Assembly: GCA_964030785.1 (NCBI GenBank)
Contig: OZ034975.1
Span: 40,492,569 to 40,556,568 of the forward strand
Direction: 5' to 3'
DNA from: Siderastrea siderea
Lineage: Eukaryota; Cnidaria; Anthozoa; Scleractinia; Rhizangiidae
DNA: 64,000 nt
Part shown: one piece after another, positions 52,224 to 64,000 of the stretch
How the letters are laid out: each line of letters opens with the position of its first letter
Numbering within the stretch: position 1 is the first letter of the stretch
Notes under the pieces: generated by a model
The model's database searches: none
Seen by the model: the letters and a program-made list of their open reading frames with translations, nothing else
What the model was told of the DNA's origin: nothing
Position numbers and translations under genes: made by a program

Positions 52224-52242
52224 CTTTTCTTCTCTGCAGTTG
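52224..52242 (-). pseudogene. Possible 19-bp juxtamembrane micro-exon
   Basis: ATAG acceptor and GTAAGA donor around CAACTGCAGAGAAGAAAAG, which reads ATAEKK after the transmembrane exon. Its end phase does not fit the next exon as modelled, so it is tentative. Confidence 0.25.
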
Positions 52243-52633
52243 CTATAAAGTAGCAAAGGAAAGAAATTAACAAGTAAATAAATAAATGAAGGAAAGAAGG
52301 AAGAAAAGAAAGAACGAGGAAAGGAAAAGGGAATGAAGGAAGAAAAGAATCAATGAACGGATAAATACATAACGAATTATTAGACGGGAAAATAAAGCGG
52401 TGCCGAGAACAATGCTATGAAGGGGTGCTGTACAAAATAAAAACTTCTAGATTGCCACAAAAAGAAGAGACAAAAGTAATAAAACAGATTAGATTGGGTG
52501 TATATAGCAAACGCTCGCCCTGAGACTTTTTAAATAAAAACTTGGAGTCTAGGTTTCTGAGCGGTAGATGGGGGATTTTAAAACTAAAACACGTAAAGAA
52601 GAGAAGTTCTAAAGGTAATATAACATAATTTAC

Positions 52634-52738
52634 CTTTCTTTCGCTGCCACATTATGCAGAAAATGAGAAGAATATTGATAAGCACAAGAACTCCAATTAC
52701 AGCTCCAAAACTTTCATAATAACAAGAACATTTGCATT
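52634..52738 (-). pseudogene. Receptor tyrosine kinase, transmembrane exon
   Basis: A 105-bp phase-1 exon. A Cys-rich start (CKCSCYYES) is followed by a helix (GAVIGVLVLINILLIFCIMW) and the basic QRKK anchor. It fits in phase after the SEA exons. The frame is intact. Confidence 0.75.
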
Positions 52739-53759
52739 CTGCGAAAAAAAATATTACGACCATCTGAACTAAGAACTACGAAGAAGATTAACTTATAAGC
52801 CTTATATGTAGAGAGCGGAGATCATACGAGACTATTTTATTTGCTGATGGATGCGACAAGCTATGGCTAAGTTCGTGTGTACGACTTAGCCCTAAGAAGG
52901 AAAGGGGGCACAAAGTGCTCGGGGTGACATTTTTACCACGCAAGCAACCGCCACCTTACTTTGCGATTTTTCCGAAGAGTTATGTGGGAACAATTTGGAA
53001 TGACGTCATCGTTCATAAAGCTGATGATGCCACGTATTTTGATAGGCAATTTTTTTTAATTGTACAAATTCTTATTTTCAGTGAAAAGTCTTCATCCCTC
53101 TTGGTTTAAATTACTTTTATGGCCAAGGAGGTGGTGGAAAATGAAGTAGTTCAAGTAGTCCAAGTAGTCCAAGATGGTCGACGTTCGGAAGTCATGACGT
53201 AATTCCCACGTCGTGTTACGTAATCAGCTCATGTTGCGAACGTCAAGGGGAATATTTTAGGTGTACCGTGTACCCACGAGGAATCTAGGTTAAATAGAGT
53301 TAAAACTTGCCAAGGAAATACGACATCTCGTTCCCAAATTTCTCACCGTCTCACGTTTTGGTATATCCTACATTACAAAGAGTCAAAGGAAACTTTTTAA
53401 TCAAAACGATTAAAGCGATACAGTATTTCGATGTATCCAACATCATCATCAAATTAAGATGAGAGCAGCATTTTTGGTTTTAGAGTTTTAAGTTATGTAC
53501 TATGAAAATAACAACCCGGATGGAGTTCGATTTCACGTTCACATTTCTTTAAAGTTCCTTGTTTGAGACAATCAAAATTATTACGAAACCTTTATTCACT
53601 TTTATCACAATCTCATTCTCTACTTAAAAATGATGTTGGGAACATGCGCACGTCGTTTTGCTTTAATCCTTTTTTTTCCTACTAAAATGTTGTAACAAAC
53701 CTTTATTCTTTCATTGCTTTCATGGAATAGCTCACAATGAAATTCAGCTAAAAGCTCAC

Positions 53760-53956
53760 CTGATATGCCCTGCGTTGTCTTCTCCTCTGGCGTTGATGCG
53801 GTAGTGGAATCCGCTTTCTGAACGATCTTCAAAGTTCTTACTGTGTACGGACCAATGGTTCCTTTGTCCACGGCATCTCTGAGTTCAACAAGTCCCTCAT
53901 CTGTGGTGACGGCAGTTGTAAAGATCAACGCGAAAGACACAATTACACTGCCTCTC
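53760..53956 (-). pseudogene. Receptor tyrosine kinase, SEA domain C-terminal exon
   Basis: Reads RGSVIVSFALIFT, the GSVVV-like autocleavage strand of SEA domains. The last helix (LVELRDAVDKGTIGPYTV) and a Ser/Thr-rich linker to the membrane follow. 197 bp, phases consistent with both neighbours. Confidence 0.75.
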
Positions 53957-54042
53957 CTAAAAATATAAATGACGAAAGACGACTAAGAAAATAGAATTTT
54001 ACACAATTCACATGAAAACTGTCAATGCAGTGTGTTAACAAC

Positions 54043-54101
54043 CTGAGTTCAGTAACTCTTGTCCTTTCATAGCTGCCTTTGTTTCTATACAACTTGTCAA
54101 C
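54043..54101 (-). pseudogene. Receptor tyrosine kinase, SEA domain middle exon
   Basis: A 59-bp exon reading VDKLYRNKGSYERTRVTEL between the two other SEA exons, in phase with both. The donor is GTTGTT, a weak site. Confidence 0.6.
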
Positions 54102-54984
54102 CTGAGAGAAAGAAATATATATTTGATGCGTGGTTGCTTTAACGGACAGTCTAAAATATTTCAGTTCGGGTATACCGTAGACGTGCCTAAGTTCTATTTT
54201 ATTTGGCATTTCAGCCGCGATCGCATCCAATGTAGTTTCTGAAAACCCGAAATCCCCCAAAACAGCAAGTAGTACAACCTGATTTGAAAGGAGGGTTGTT
54301 GTTGTTGGGGAGGGGGAAGGGGGTATGAATTGGGCGGTAACTTCACAACGCTCAAATGTAACGCTCAAATGTAACGCTCAACGCTCAAGTGTAATCCTTT
54401 TTATTTTTACTTATAAAATTGAAGAATAAACTTTGAAACTTTGAAACTTTGAAAAAGGTAACATCACTTACGGTTTTTCACAGCCTTTAAAAATGACTGG
54501 GTTCAAACATCTCCGAGGGCCAAGTTTCTGAAGTACAAGCTCTTATTGAGTGGGTGAACGCGTTGACCACAATAATTTGCAGGCTTTTTTCGACGCCTCA
54601 CTGTAGACATCTAGCGTACGAACTTAGAGCAAGCCACTGTGATAACGGCAACCGTTACCGACAGCGCAATAACGACTTATCGACCACATTAACAAAACGG
54701 GCAAGCCATAGCCTGAGCTGACAATTAAAACTAGCAATAGAAGGGTGGAAATAAAACCTCAACAATTAATGGTTTGAGACACAATTGTCAAAACACTGTT
54801 TGGAGTTTTGACAGCCTGCAACATCGGCATTCCACCTATCCATGACCAACGAAGCCAATACGTCGTGTCTACTACCGCAGTCCTTTTCAGGAGTACTTTC
54901 ACCCACAGAAAAACAAACAAACAAACAAAACAAAACAAAACAGACATTGTACTTGATGAATCAAAACCACATGTGAAAAATTAC

Positions 54985-55109
54985 CTCTTTTTCAAATGGC
55001 TCCACAAATGCTTTTGCAAGGTCACTGTTCAGGTCTTTGTAATCTGGCTCATAAACAACCTTCACTCCGTTCCGTTCCACCACCGTAACCTCAAGTTGAA
55101 ATTCCTCTC
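54985..55109 (-). pseudogene. Receptor tyrosine kinase, SEA domain N-terminal exon
   Basis: A 125-bp exon reading EEFQLEVTVVE, YEPDYKDLNSDLAKAFVEPF, the first strand and helix of a SEA domain. Phase fits 54043-54101. Confidence 0.7.
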
Positions 55110-56937
55110 CTTATATAAAAACAAAAGTAAATACTCCAATGACGATTTTCTTGGGTGACTAACATTTCCACATTACGATAGTGTAGGAATGCTACGTTTT
55201 TATAATAAACAGACTCTTTTTATCATAGGGAATGAAAAATTTGCACATGTAATAATAGGACTCAAAAAGTGCACAATCTTATTCAATGGTTCTTAATTTT
55301 TTTAAGGTTTTCTTTTGGAATGACTTGCGCATTTCCATCTGATGTAAATGTTGACCATCCTTGGTCTGTTTAAAAGTATAGTCCTGTTCCAGTGTAGAAG
55401 AAGTCATCACCACCACGGCCCTTTAGAGAAATGGTGCTTCATAACGGCCTTTTAACCTTCGCTTTCATGAAGTGAAACTACCTGAAACACTACTTTTTAT
55501 TCTTTATGGATCGGGCCAGTCATTGCGACCATTTCGTGAGGTTCTACCAATAAATAATTTTACATCTACAAATCTTTTCTCCAGGGCCTGTTTGTGAAAA
55601 GCGTGGTTTTTCGTTATTTGTGTTTGCTTTTCATCCTGACTTATAGCTGAGCGATGGGGCCCTGTAAATTCTGTTTTACCTTTTGGCTGCTTTTTAAATT
55701 TAACTTTAGATTAACAGTAAAAACGCTTTCCAACAAGAGTAACAAAGATCTTAGTTGACACTCAATCCCAGGTTAGCATTGTCGGGCCTTGTAACAACCG
55801 GGCCCTTGATGGCACTGCAGGTGACGCTTGCAAGAAGCTATGCAAATGGCACTACTGGCTGATCCCCTACCGTTTACTTGGAACGAAAGAGTTAGATGGA
55901 TGCATATAAGACGTTGTTCGACCTACGTGGATGCCAAATAAGGTCTGAACGTGCGCTAGGCGACATTTGGCGATAGCAAGTTCATATGAAAACTGTGGCA
56001 AAATCTCATATTTGAGTAGCACACCGCAGGAGGTATCAAATAGTACGTTCAGTTTGTCTGTGAAAAGAAGCGAGAATTGGGCCCGGGAGCCCTGGGGAAT
56101 TGGGCTTGAAGTGCCAACAAAACTGGAGTACTTGGACCGCCAAAGTTCAATTCAGTTGATACTAAATTGAAGTGTTCCACCCTCAACCAACGTATCCTTT
56201 ACTTGGAAATTCAACTTTTGATAGATCAATAACATAGTTATTTGAAAGCTTCCTATCATCCTTCATTTAACTGTCATATATACGCACGTTTTGCTAGGGT
56301 TATCTCATTAAAACTCTTCTGGAATGACGCAGTATGTTTAATATTGATTCATCCAAGTTCGGAAACCATTTAAATAAGTCATTCTACTAGTTAACTTAGC
56401 ACAGGTTATTGATCTTGATAGATTAACACTGGACAATTTTTGTGGGCTTTTCACAACGAAAAAAGCCACCCATTTATACTCCTCTTAGAGACCACTATTT
56501 GTGATACGGACAATCATTTCAGGCACTTTGGTGTCCGCATTATTCACCTTATTGAAAAAATAAACAACACAAAACATGAAAAAAAGAAATGTAAAACATG
56601 AATGATGTCTCAGAATAGAGTCCTGGTAAGAGGGCACTTGCAAATGCATTGCGTCGTGTATTGCTAGGGCATTTTAAGAGTAGAGTTAGCCTTGTTAGGC
56701 TATTATAGTCCATTATAATGTGCAAGGAACTTGAAGCGGTATAGAAGCAATCTTGCGCGCCTCCCAGAAAACTTACCGTTCACGGTTTGTGCACGTTAAT
56801 TGACAATGTTTTGTTGCTGTTGTTGTTGTTGTTGTTTTGGTGTATATTTAAGAGTTTAATCTGTTCAATTTTATCATTAATAAGTGCAAAGTCATGTACT
56901 ATTTAAAAGACAAGGACATCGCGCAACTGCAACTTAC
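55110..56937 (-). other. Intron between SEA and Ig exons
   Basis: Holds copy 2 of a local duplication (56,165-56,490, partner 51,772-52,078) and a GTT triplet run near 56,813-56,836. No exon recognised. Confidence 0.45.
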
Positions 56938-57189
56938 TTGTCACTTTTACCAAAATAAGGAATTTATCAGACCCTAGGCTATTTATCGCAGTACAGGTAT
57001 AAATTCCACCGTCACCATCGTTTACTTCTCGAAAATTGAGGTATCTGTCAGTGGTAACAACACTGCTGGCTGCATTCGTCCAAACATACTGCGGACTGGG
57101 GTTTCCTTCTGCTAGGCATTCAATAGTGGCACTTTTACCGGCCATCATTTTCCATGTAGCTGATTGGGGTTTAGTTATTTCTGGACGAT
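56938..57189 (-). pseudogene. Kinase-linked receptor, Ig domain exon (membrane-proximal)
   Basis: A 252-bp exon, donor GTAAGT. Intact Ig domain: ATIECLAEGNPSPQYVW and DGGIYTCTAINSLGS. Paralogous to 6703-6960. Confidence 0.8.
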
Positions 57190-57666
57190 CTGAAATCAGC
57201 CAAAAAACAATAACACTTAGGCCTCGTCCACACGTACACGTTTTACTATGAAAACGCATTGAAGGCTTTCTGTTCATACGACCGTTTTTGAAATAGGTTT
57301 CACTTGTCATCTCGTCCACACGTAAACGCTGTAATGGGTTCGAAAACGCTATTAGTTTTCCATTGAGCATGCGTGGAAGCCTAGGAGAAACGCATGTGTT
57401 TTCGTACTCGTGCGAATAGGTTAACGTATAAATGAGACCTTAGCCAGTTTTTATGTTTATTTTCGTCTCGCGAGGAAAGGCGTGTAAGGTAATCCGGAAA
57501 CTGGTGGACTGTAAAATCAAGTTTAAACTCAACTCGGAGAGGTTTTTACTTGCACGATTGCAATCAGCGAACAATCAGCCGTTTTTAAAGGGTGCATCTC
57601 TGCCAGTGTTTACCCCATGAAACTATCGATGTTATGCACTGCCAGATTATAAAAAGAAACACTTAC

Positions 57667-57919
57667 AATTGACGATGACTTCAGCCGTATCAACAGCAGG
57701 ACTCTCCACTCCATTACTGGATGACGCTATCAGGGGTACCCGGTCTCTGTACATTCACAAGCCTGAGAAGTAAACTTTGTGACAACACTTGGCCTGATTC
57801 ACCAATTTTTGTCCACGATATGAGAGGTTCAGGTTTACCAGACGCATTGCAGGACAATGTAATGCTATTTCCTTCCACGATAATAGCTGAAGTGGGATAA
57901 ACATCCACAGAAGGTGCAA
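57667..57919 (-). pseudogene. Kinase-linked receptor, Ig exon with 17-bp deletion (tandem unit 1)
   Basis: Ig exon ITLSCNASGKPEPLISWTK. Compared with the copy at 59073-59331 it lacks 17 bp after 'cattact', which removes the second Cys region and shifts frame. Length is 253 where 270 is expected. Confidence 0.75.
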
Positions 57920-58181
57920 CTAAAGAGAACATTTTTAACAAAATTTAAAGAGGTTCTTTTCTGAAAAAAAGAAAAACTCGCCAGTAAGTAATATGACAAC
58001 TTTTAAGAGATCTTTATTAGTACCAGAAGCGTCTTTTTTTGCTCCAAAATTACCATTAGCTTTGTTTATCTAAGTTTTCACGGCTTAGCGAATTTCGTGT
58101 TGATCTCCAATACGAGAGAGTTTAATAAGCAGGTATCAAACTAAGTTTCTGGTGCGCCCAGTTGTACATGAATAACCTTAC

Positions 58182-58439
58182 CAACAGCAGTAACTCTGAC
58201 AGTAGCATTATGTCCTGTGCCGACTGTGTTGATAGGAGCACAGGTGTACACTCCATCTGCCTCAACAGTCACAGTGAACACACCGGAGCTGTTGTTACAA
58301 ATCAGGGTGTCATCAAAGTAAAAGTAATACTTATGGGCAGCAGGATTGGCAAATGTGCTGCAGTTAAATGACACAGTGGAGCCATGTTGTACTGTGGTGT
58401 TACTAGGAACAGAAGTGAGCACTGTAGCAGTTGGTCGAT
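58182..58439 (-). pseudogene. Kinase-linked receptor, Ig exon (tandem unit 1), intact
   Basis: A 258-bp exon: VSFNCSTFANPAAHKYYFYF, then DGVYTCAPINTVGTG. Several NxT/S sites. Near-duplicate of 59610-59867. Confidence 0.78.
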
Positions 58440-58979
58440 CTGAAACATTAGCAGTATCGAGTGAAAACGCTGGATTATAATAAATAACCGCAACCTGTCA
58501 CAAACACTGAGGTGGAATAAAGAACTCGCTCCAGGTGCTTGCCAAGCAAGGTCTGTCTCAAAGCTGTCTTCAATAGACCATTTTTATTATAAAAACAGGC
58601 GGGAAAAGGTTTCCGATAGTTGTTGTAAAGAAGAAAATGAAAAGCAACATATCATAGTTGGCTGAGAGCGACGTCTCTACACTTATTTTTGTCTGCAGCT
58701 TGGGTTATCCAAGTGAATGGAAAGCTTTAGAAACCAATATTGAAAGTATAATTTTAGTGTCTTCCTAAATGGAACCAAAAGCCTCGAATGACTGGCCGCT
58801 CGTTGGAACTGGATGGTGAAACTTATATATGTCGATACTTCGCTTTGACTTGATTTTTATGATTAAAATGACTGTTACATTAACAACAGGGACCAATCGT
58901 GGCTAAGGCAATTTTTCAGCGTAAAGGGTAAAGTCAAATTCAGTGGAAGAAATCGCCTTTTAATGAAACCTTCTGAAGA

Positions 58980-58980
58980 G

Positions 58981-59015
<35 letters not shown>

Positions 59016-59030
59016 GTCATTTCAGTCATT
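58980..59030. repeat. (TCAA)n microsatellite
   Basis: Tetramer array at the junction of the tandem units. A related array ends unit 2 at about 60,347-60,390. Confidence 0.9.
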
Positions 59031-59072
59031 CAGTCAATGATTGGTACATGTTAACTTAAAAAAAACACCTAC

Positions 59073-59331
59073 AGTAGACGATCACGTCAGCTGTATCAAC
59101 AGCAGGACTCTCCACTCCATTACTAGCTGTACACTGATACTGGATGACGTTATCAGGGGTACCCGGTCCCTGTACATTCACAAGCCTGAGAGGTGAACTC
59201 TGCGACAACACTTGGCCTGATTCACCAATTTTTGAGAGGTTCAGGTTGACAAGACGCATTGCAGGACAAAGAGATGCTATTTCCTTCCACGATGGTAACT
59301 GAAGTGGGATAAACATCCACAGAAAGTGCAA
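59073..59331 (-). pseudogene. Kinase-linked receptor, Ig exon with 11-bp deletion (tandem unit 2)
   Basis: Retains YQCTASNGVESP, lost in unit 1, but lacks 11 bp around the core Trp (SWTK) relative to unit 1. 259 bp against 270 expected, so it is out of frame. Confidence 0.75.
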
Positions 59332-59609
59332 CTAAAGAGAACAATTTTTACAAAATTCTAAAGGGGTTATTTTCTAAACAAAAAAACTCGGAAGTGAGTA
59401 ATAGGAAAACTTTTAAGAGATCTGTATTGGCACCACAAGCGTCTTTGTTTGATCCAAAATAACCACTGGCTTTGTTTATCTAAGTTCACAGCTCAGCGAA
59501 TTTAGTGATTTGATCTCCAGTCTGAGAGAGTTTGATAAGCAGGTGTCAAACTATGTAATTAATACAAAGTCAGTTCCTGGTGAGCCCAATTGTTCATAAA
59601 TAACCTTAC

Positions 59610-59867
59610 CAACAGCAGTGACTCTGACAGTAGCATTATGTCCTGTGCCGACTGTGTTGATAGGGACACATGTGAACTCTCCATCTACCTCAACAGTTAC
59701 ATTGAACACACCGGAGCTGCTGTTACAAATCAGGGTGTCATCAAAGTAAAAGTAATAGATATGGGCAGCAGGATTGGCATATGTACTGCAGCGAAATATC
59801 ACAGTGGAGCCATGTAGTACTGTGGTGTTGCTAGGAACAGATGTGAGCACTGTAGCAGTTAGTCGAT
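59610..59867 (-). pseudogene. Kinase-linked receptor, Ig exon (tandem unit 2), intact
   Basis: A 258-bp exon: VIFRCSTYANPAAHIYYFYF, DGEFTCVPINTVGTG. Confidence 0.78.
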
Positions 59868-60346
59868 CTGAAACATTACCAGTACCGAGTGAAAACGCTC
59901 GAGTGTAAGAAAATAACTGCAACCTGACACAAACATTAAGTGGAGGAAAGAACTCACATCAGGAGCTTGCCAAGCATGGTCTCTCTCAATGCTGTCTTCA
60001 ATAGACTATTTTCATTATGAAGACAGACTGAGGGCGACGTCTTTGCACTTATTTTTGTCTGTAACTTTGTATAATCTAAGTGAATGGAAAGCTTTAGAAA
60101 CCAATACTGAAAGTATAATTTTATTGTCTTCCTAAATGGAACCAAAAGCCTGGAATGACTGGCCGCTCAACGGAAGTAGGTGGTGAAATTTATTTATATG
60201 GATCTTAGCTTTGGTTTGATTTCTATGATTAAAATGACTGTCGCATTAACAACAGGGGACAATCGCGGCTCGGATAATTTCTCAGCGTAAAGGGTAAAGT
60301 CAATTTCAGTGGAAGACACAACCCTTTATTTGAACCTTCTGAAAAG

Positions 60347-60379
<33 letters not shown>

Positions 60380-61337
60380 TAATCAATCATTTCAGTATTT
60401 TAGTCAATGATAGATACATGTAAACTTAATTGGTATATGTAATAGGACTGCATGCTGTCCAATTTGGAAATAATTAGGTGAGAAAAATCCCTAGGACTGC
60501 CAAATTCGGCCGAGTCCAACATGAATTTGGCACTCAGAGAAATTTTATGAATCTAATTATTTTTTAAATCACCTATTAAATAACCTATTACCTATTGTGC
60601 GTGTGAAAAACCAACGATGACTTCGCCAGCAAGCGACTGTTTTTAATATTGTATGGACACTGCTGCATAGACAAAAATGAGTTCAAACGTCCCTGCGATT
60701 TTTCAAGCAGAATGTCCGCGAGCGATCGACTCACCACACGTTGAGTCATATTGACGTACTTTTCTCCGTGTTTCTCCTCTAAGTACGAGTCTTATTTGTC
60801 GCAATCATCTTGTTATTTTTTTGCAAGCTTGTTATAGTGTTAATTTGTTCCAGTTTGTTTCAATTTTTTGGAAAAAATGCTGGTCAAGCAACACGAACAA
60901 AACGCTCAAATCCTTTGACATTCAACCGGCTATTTACACTTCTCCACTGAAACTTTCGGCCGATGCATGGCTTCGTTACGTGCTGAGTCCTGATTGGTTA
61001 AATTGCCATTCTTTAATCTTTTTGTGCGTTTTCATTGGCTGAGGACAAGCTGTCCAGATTAGGACAGCCGTTTTTTTTTTCCGTTGAAAAAACAGTATCT
61101 GAGGTGTCCAAATTAATAGTCAAGTTGGATAGGTTGAGAAAATTAATTAGGAAGTAATTGCTTGGTTGGTTGAATGGGATTTTAGGCTAACAATATAATT
61201 AATCTTACAATAGATCTTAGCGGGCCACCTGTACAGCAAACTCCTGAAAACATAATAGACAAGCTATCATCGTATTGACACAACGTAAATGGTAACCAAA
61301 TAAAAATATCCCTACATGCACAAATTGGTTTACTTAC
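59868..61337 (-). other. Intron
   Basis: Includes the end of tandem unit 2 and a second (TCAA)n array at about 60,347-60,390. No exon recognised. Confidence 0.45.
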
Positions 61338-61617
61338 AGTGCACTGTCACAGTAGTTATTTGTGTGAGTCCATCACCATAATAATTGAATGGAGTGCAGC
61401 TGTAGATATCCTCATTTACTCTCTCATTGCCTGAGGTTGTGTACACTGCAAAATGACTACCAGCTGTCGTGTTGAAGAAACTCGTCTGATCTCTGTAGAA
61501 TCGATACTTTGCAGGTGGGTTGGCATGTGCACTGCAGATGACGGTCAAATCTTGTACCCACAAAGACAGTGTTGTCTGTCAAATTAGTTGTCAAGTTTGT
61601 TTTTACTGGAAGGTAGT
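61338..61617 (-). pseudogene. Kinase-linked receptor, Ig exon with +1 frameshift
   Basis: Begins DYLPVKTNLTTNLTDNTVFVG; the Ig core, DLTVICSAHANPPAKYRFYR and YSCTPFNYYGDG, is in another frame. The exon is 280 bp, one more than a multiple of three. The extra base lies near 61,553-61,563. Confidence 0.72.
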
Positions 61618-62009
61618 CTAAAGGGAAAGAAATCTTGAGTTAACTTGTTATCAATTCGACATTGTAAAGACACTCCTGTTCTGGTTCCCTGCAAACTGCA
61701 GGCTTCTTAGTGGGACTGTAGGTTGGCGAAGGAAGCGAGGCTTTCATGTGGATGGGGAGTGGGCAACAGTGTGCATTTTATAGCCATTTCTCACGCCAAA
61801 ATATACTTATTCCATGATTTCAAGAACTCCATCAGCTCATATAAAGAGCTAATTAGTGTAATGTTAACAGTCTACGACCTGGTTTCAAGCCTGGTTCTAA
61901 GCCTTTCACTGCCGGGCTCCTTTTTCTAAACAAGTTGCGGCTAACATAGGTCCTTTATAAGTCTTAGCCAAAGACGATTACTACTGACATGTTTGAAGTA
62001 CTAACTCAC

Positions 62010-62252
62010 TTAGTACAAAGATATAGACAGTTCTACTGACAGAATTTCCAACGCCATTATCGCCAGTACATCTGTATTCTCCCTCGTCTTGTTTACCAGT
62101 GATGGTCGAAGGAAAGGTGACAATGCTCTTATCAGAAAGTCTTGTCCAGGTGATGTTTGGTGCTGGATTACCGTCAGCTGTACAGTTCAGGCTCAATGTA
62201 TCACTCTCGTTCACTGTTTGGTTACCAGACAAGTCAGTAATATTTGGTTGAT
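62010..62252 (-). pseudogene. Kinase-linked receptor, Ig exon
   Basis: A 243-bp exon, donor GTGAGT. LSLNCTADGNPAPNITWTR and DEGEYRCTGDNGVGN. Intact and paralogous to 7505-7747. Confidence 0.8.
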
Positions 62253-62711
62253 CTGTATGAATTAAAAATAAGCTTTGACGATGTCATCTTTTGGGATTTT
62301 ACGGTCGCAACTATTTCAGGAGAATGACCTGATATATAGATCTCAGCATCGAGACGTTCCAACCAACTCGCCCAAAATAGCATTTGATTCCTAACTCATT
62401 CTTGTTTTAAAGACTTCCTGAGTCGAACAACAAATTCTTCTGATGACCTTCCGAACTGTTCATGGAGTTCTATATATGCGGAATGGGAAGGCCTGGTGTT
62501 TAAAAGGGGCATTTAAAACGTGCAAAAACAACACAAAACCCATCAAATTGCGAGATCACCCGATGTGCTAACAACGAGGATGAGAATGTTGACTATATTG
62601 ATTATAATTTATTGTACCACGATAATCAACAAAACTCAAAAGATTAATCTCAACACTTTTTTGTTCTCTTTTCCCTCCTTTTTTTTCCAAACGTACATTA
62701 ACATACACCTG

Positions 62712-62760
62712 CTAGAGAGAGAGAAAAAGAGTGAGTGAGAGAGAGAGAGAAAGAGAGACA
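62712..62760. repeat. (GA)n-rich tract
   Basis: Purine dinucleotide run with small interruptions. Confidence 0.85.
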
Positions 62761-62799
62761 TCATAAGCTCCAAGACAACAAGAGCAAAGGACTACTTAC

Positions 62800-63129
62800 A
62801 GCGCACTGCGATCATCACATCACTGGTAGCTGATGCAAATTTGCTGTTGGTTATCTGGTATTCAAATCTCCCACTGTCCAATCTATCCACGGCAAGAATT
62901 GTTATTGTTGTTTCGTTATCTGAAATATCCACTAGGGTGCAGTTTATGTATGCGGGACCCACCGTCAAGCCGCTGGTATCTTTCACTGCAATGGTTATCG
63001 ATGGAGGTAACCGAAATGCTGCAGTCCGCAATGTTCCGTCTAGTCTGTACGTCCAGTGAAGGGAAATGTTATTTCCTTCGTCGACAAACGAGGGTTTTGA
63101 AGGTTTTTTTGTCCATATTGGCACGCCAT
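62800..63129 (-). pseudogene. Kinase-linked receptor, N-terminal V-like Ig exon
   Basis: A 330-bp phase-1 exon. PSFVDEGNNISLHWTYRLDG and LDSGRFEYQITN are V-type Ig features, although the canonical cysteines are replaced. The frame is intact. The signal-peptide exon is probably beyond the window or unrecognised. Confidence 0.65.
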
Positions 63130-64000
63130 CTAATTAATAATTTAAAAAGTACGAAATAAGCTTTAATGTAATTCATAGTTCACTGTAAAAACGCAGTTTT
63201 CAAGAAATGCACGCCAGAAACCCACAACAAAGACGGACTTCAAAAATATTTCCGTCAATGTAATTTGGGTTAAAACGGCAAACGGTCCAGTATTTTAATT
63301 TCTTTTACGCCGGTACGTCTGGTTGATCAAAGATTTAGAGAACACAAACAAAGCCTAACATCACTCCGCACAGCTTGTGTTACACTACAAGTGGTCTCTT
63401 TTTTTTCTCCAGAGCGGGAAACGCAGTGATGGGCGGGAAAAGTACACTTTTGTGCGACAACAACAGGATTTAGGGCAAGCCACGATTTTTGTGCGCTTAG
63501 GTGTTTTTCGCCCTCTTATCACGAGACGCTTTTACAGACATCTTACTCATTAATTTTGATGCCAGATTCTAATAGATATCATCAGAGAGCTGAGAAACAG
63601 TTAAGGACACCGCAGTGCAATGCAGACGTCCATTATTCAGGTATAAGTAGCCTTGTGACAAGAAATAACTTACTCTCAACCCATAAGGGCCGACCTTGGA
63701 AAAGTTTGTTGATTCCTATTTATTTTGCATTCGAAACGCAACAATTACTGCAAGAAAAGCCCACATAATTTTCCCAAGTAATTTCATTTATTCAACTCAA
63801 GTGTTTTTTATACACAAACAGTCATCGCCACCACGTTGGTGTACCTGGACTAGTTGACTCCTGTTGGGAGAACTCGGATTCTTTTCCGAGTTGTCTGTGT
63901 CACTGACTGAAAAGGTTTCTCGTACTGAATATATGAAAGATATCTATGCCAACTGCGGTTTAAACATGAAATTCTTGGAACCTATGACCGCGATACCGGT
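63130..64000. other. Window edge, no supported gene
   Basis: No exon of the receptor or other gene could be recognised. Confidence 0.4.

Overview
The window looks like nuclear DNA of a cnidarian, most likely a stony coral. This is inferred from intron-split exons of immunoglobulin-domain receptors and an Ig-SEA-tyrosine-kinase receptor, an AT-rich intergenic sequence full of short foldback elements and microsatellites, a tRNA-derived SINE, LINE and Penelope-like fragments, and a Crypton-derived recombinase relic. No species assignment is possible from the sequence alone.

Layout. (1) About 4.06-8.79 kb, minus strand: five to six phase-1 exons of a small Ig-superfamily receptor (three extracellular Ig-like exons, a Ser/Thr stalk, one transmembrane exon and a tail exon carrying ITIM/ITSM-like tyrosine motifs). 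All of these exons keep the frame. A second, diverged copy of the tail exon lies at 2.4-2.7 kb. (2) 9.4-18.3 kb: repeats only (LINE 3' end, SINE, Penelope-like 3' end between inverted repeats, microsatellites, MITEs). (3) 18,968-35,158: a 16.2-kb Polinton/Maverick with about 0.59-kb terminal inverted repeats and a perfect 6-bp target duplication (CCCCTA), inserted at the edge of a MITE. (4) 35.2-42.8 kb: intergenic repeats and a decayed Crypton-type gene. (5) 42.9-63.1 kb, minus strand: a receptor tyrosine kinase with an array of Ig exons, a SEA domain, a transmembrane segment and a kinase. It carries an in-frame stop and several exon-length frameshifts, so it reads as a pseudogene.

The Polinton. 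The left end has a repeat-built hypothetical gene and a zinc-ribbon protein resembling the poxvirus late transcription factor VLTF3. The middle holds a morphogenesis block: a two-TM protein, a fibre-like protein and a packaging ATPase on the minus strand; then, on the plus strand, a PPxY-bearing minor capsid candidate, a truncated penton-like gene joined to a short capsid-like remnant, a PX-like glycine-rich virion protein, an adenovirus-type protease, two DUF5679-like zinc ribbons and a phospholipase-A2-like ORF. The right end has a chromodomain integrase, three small zinc-finger proteins and a protein-primed DNA polymerase B. No full-length double jelly-roll major capsid gene is present, so the copy is probably unable to make virions by itself.

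Two start-codon-proximal promoter-like motif classes are visible inside the element. One ends in TATAGAATG, before the VLTF3-like gene, the 87-aa gene and the polymerase. The other resembles CATATAATATG, before the morphogenesis genes. This suggests an early/late scheme driven by the element's own transcription factor. The terminal 75 bp of each end is itself an imperfect hairpin.
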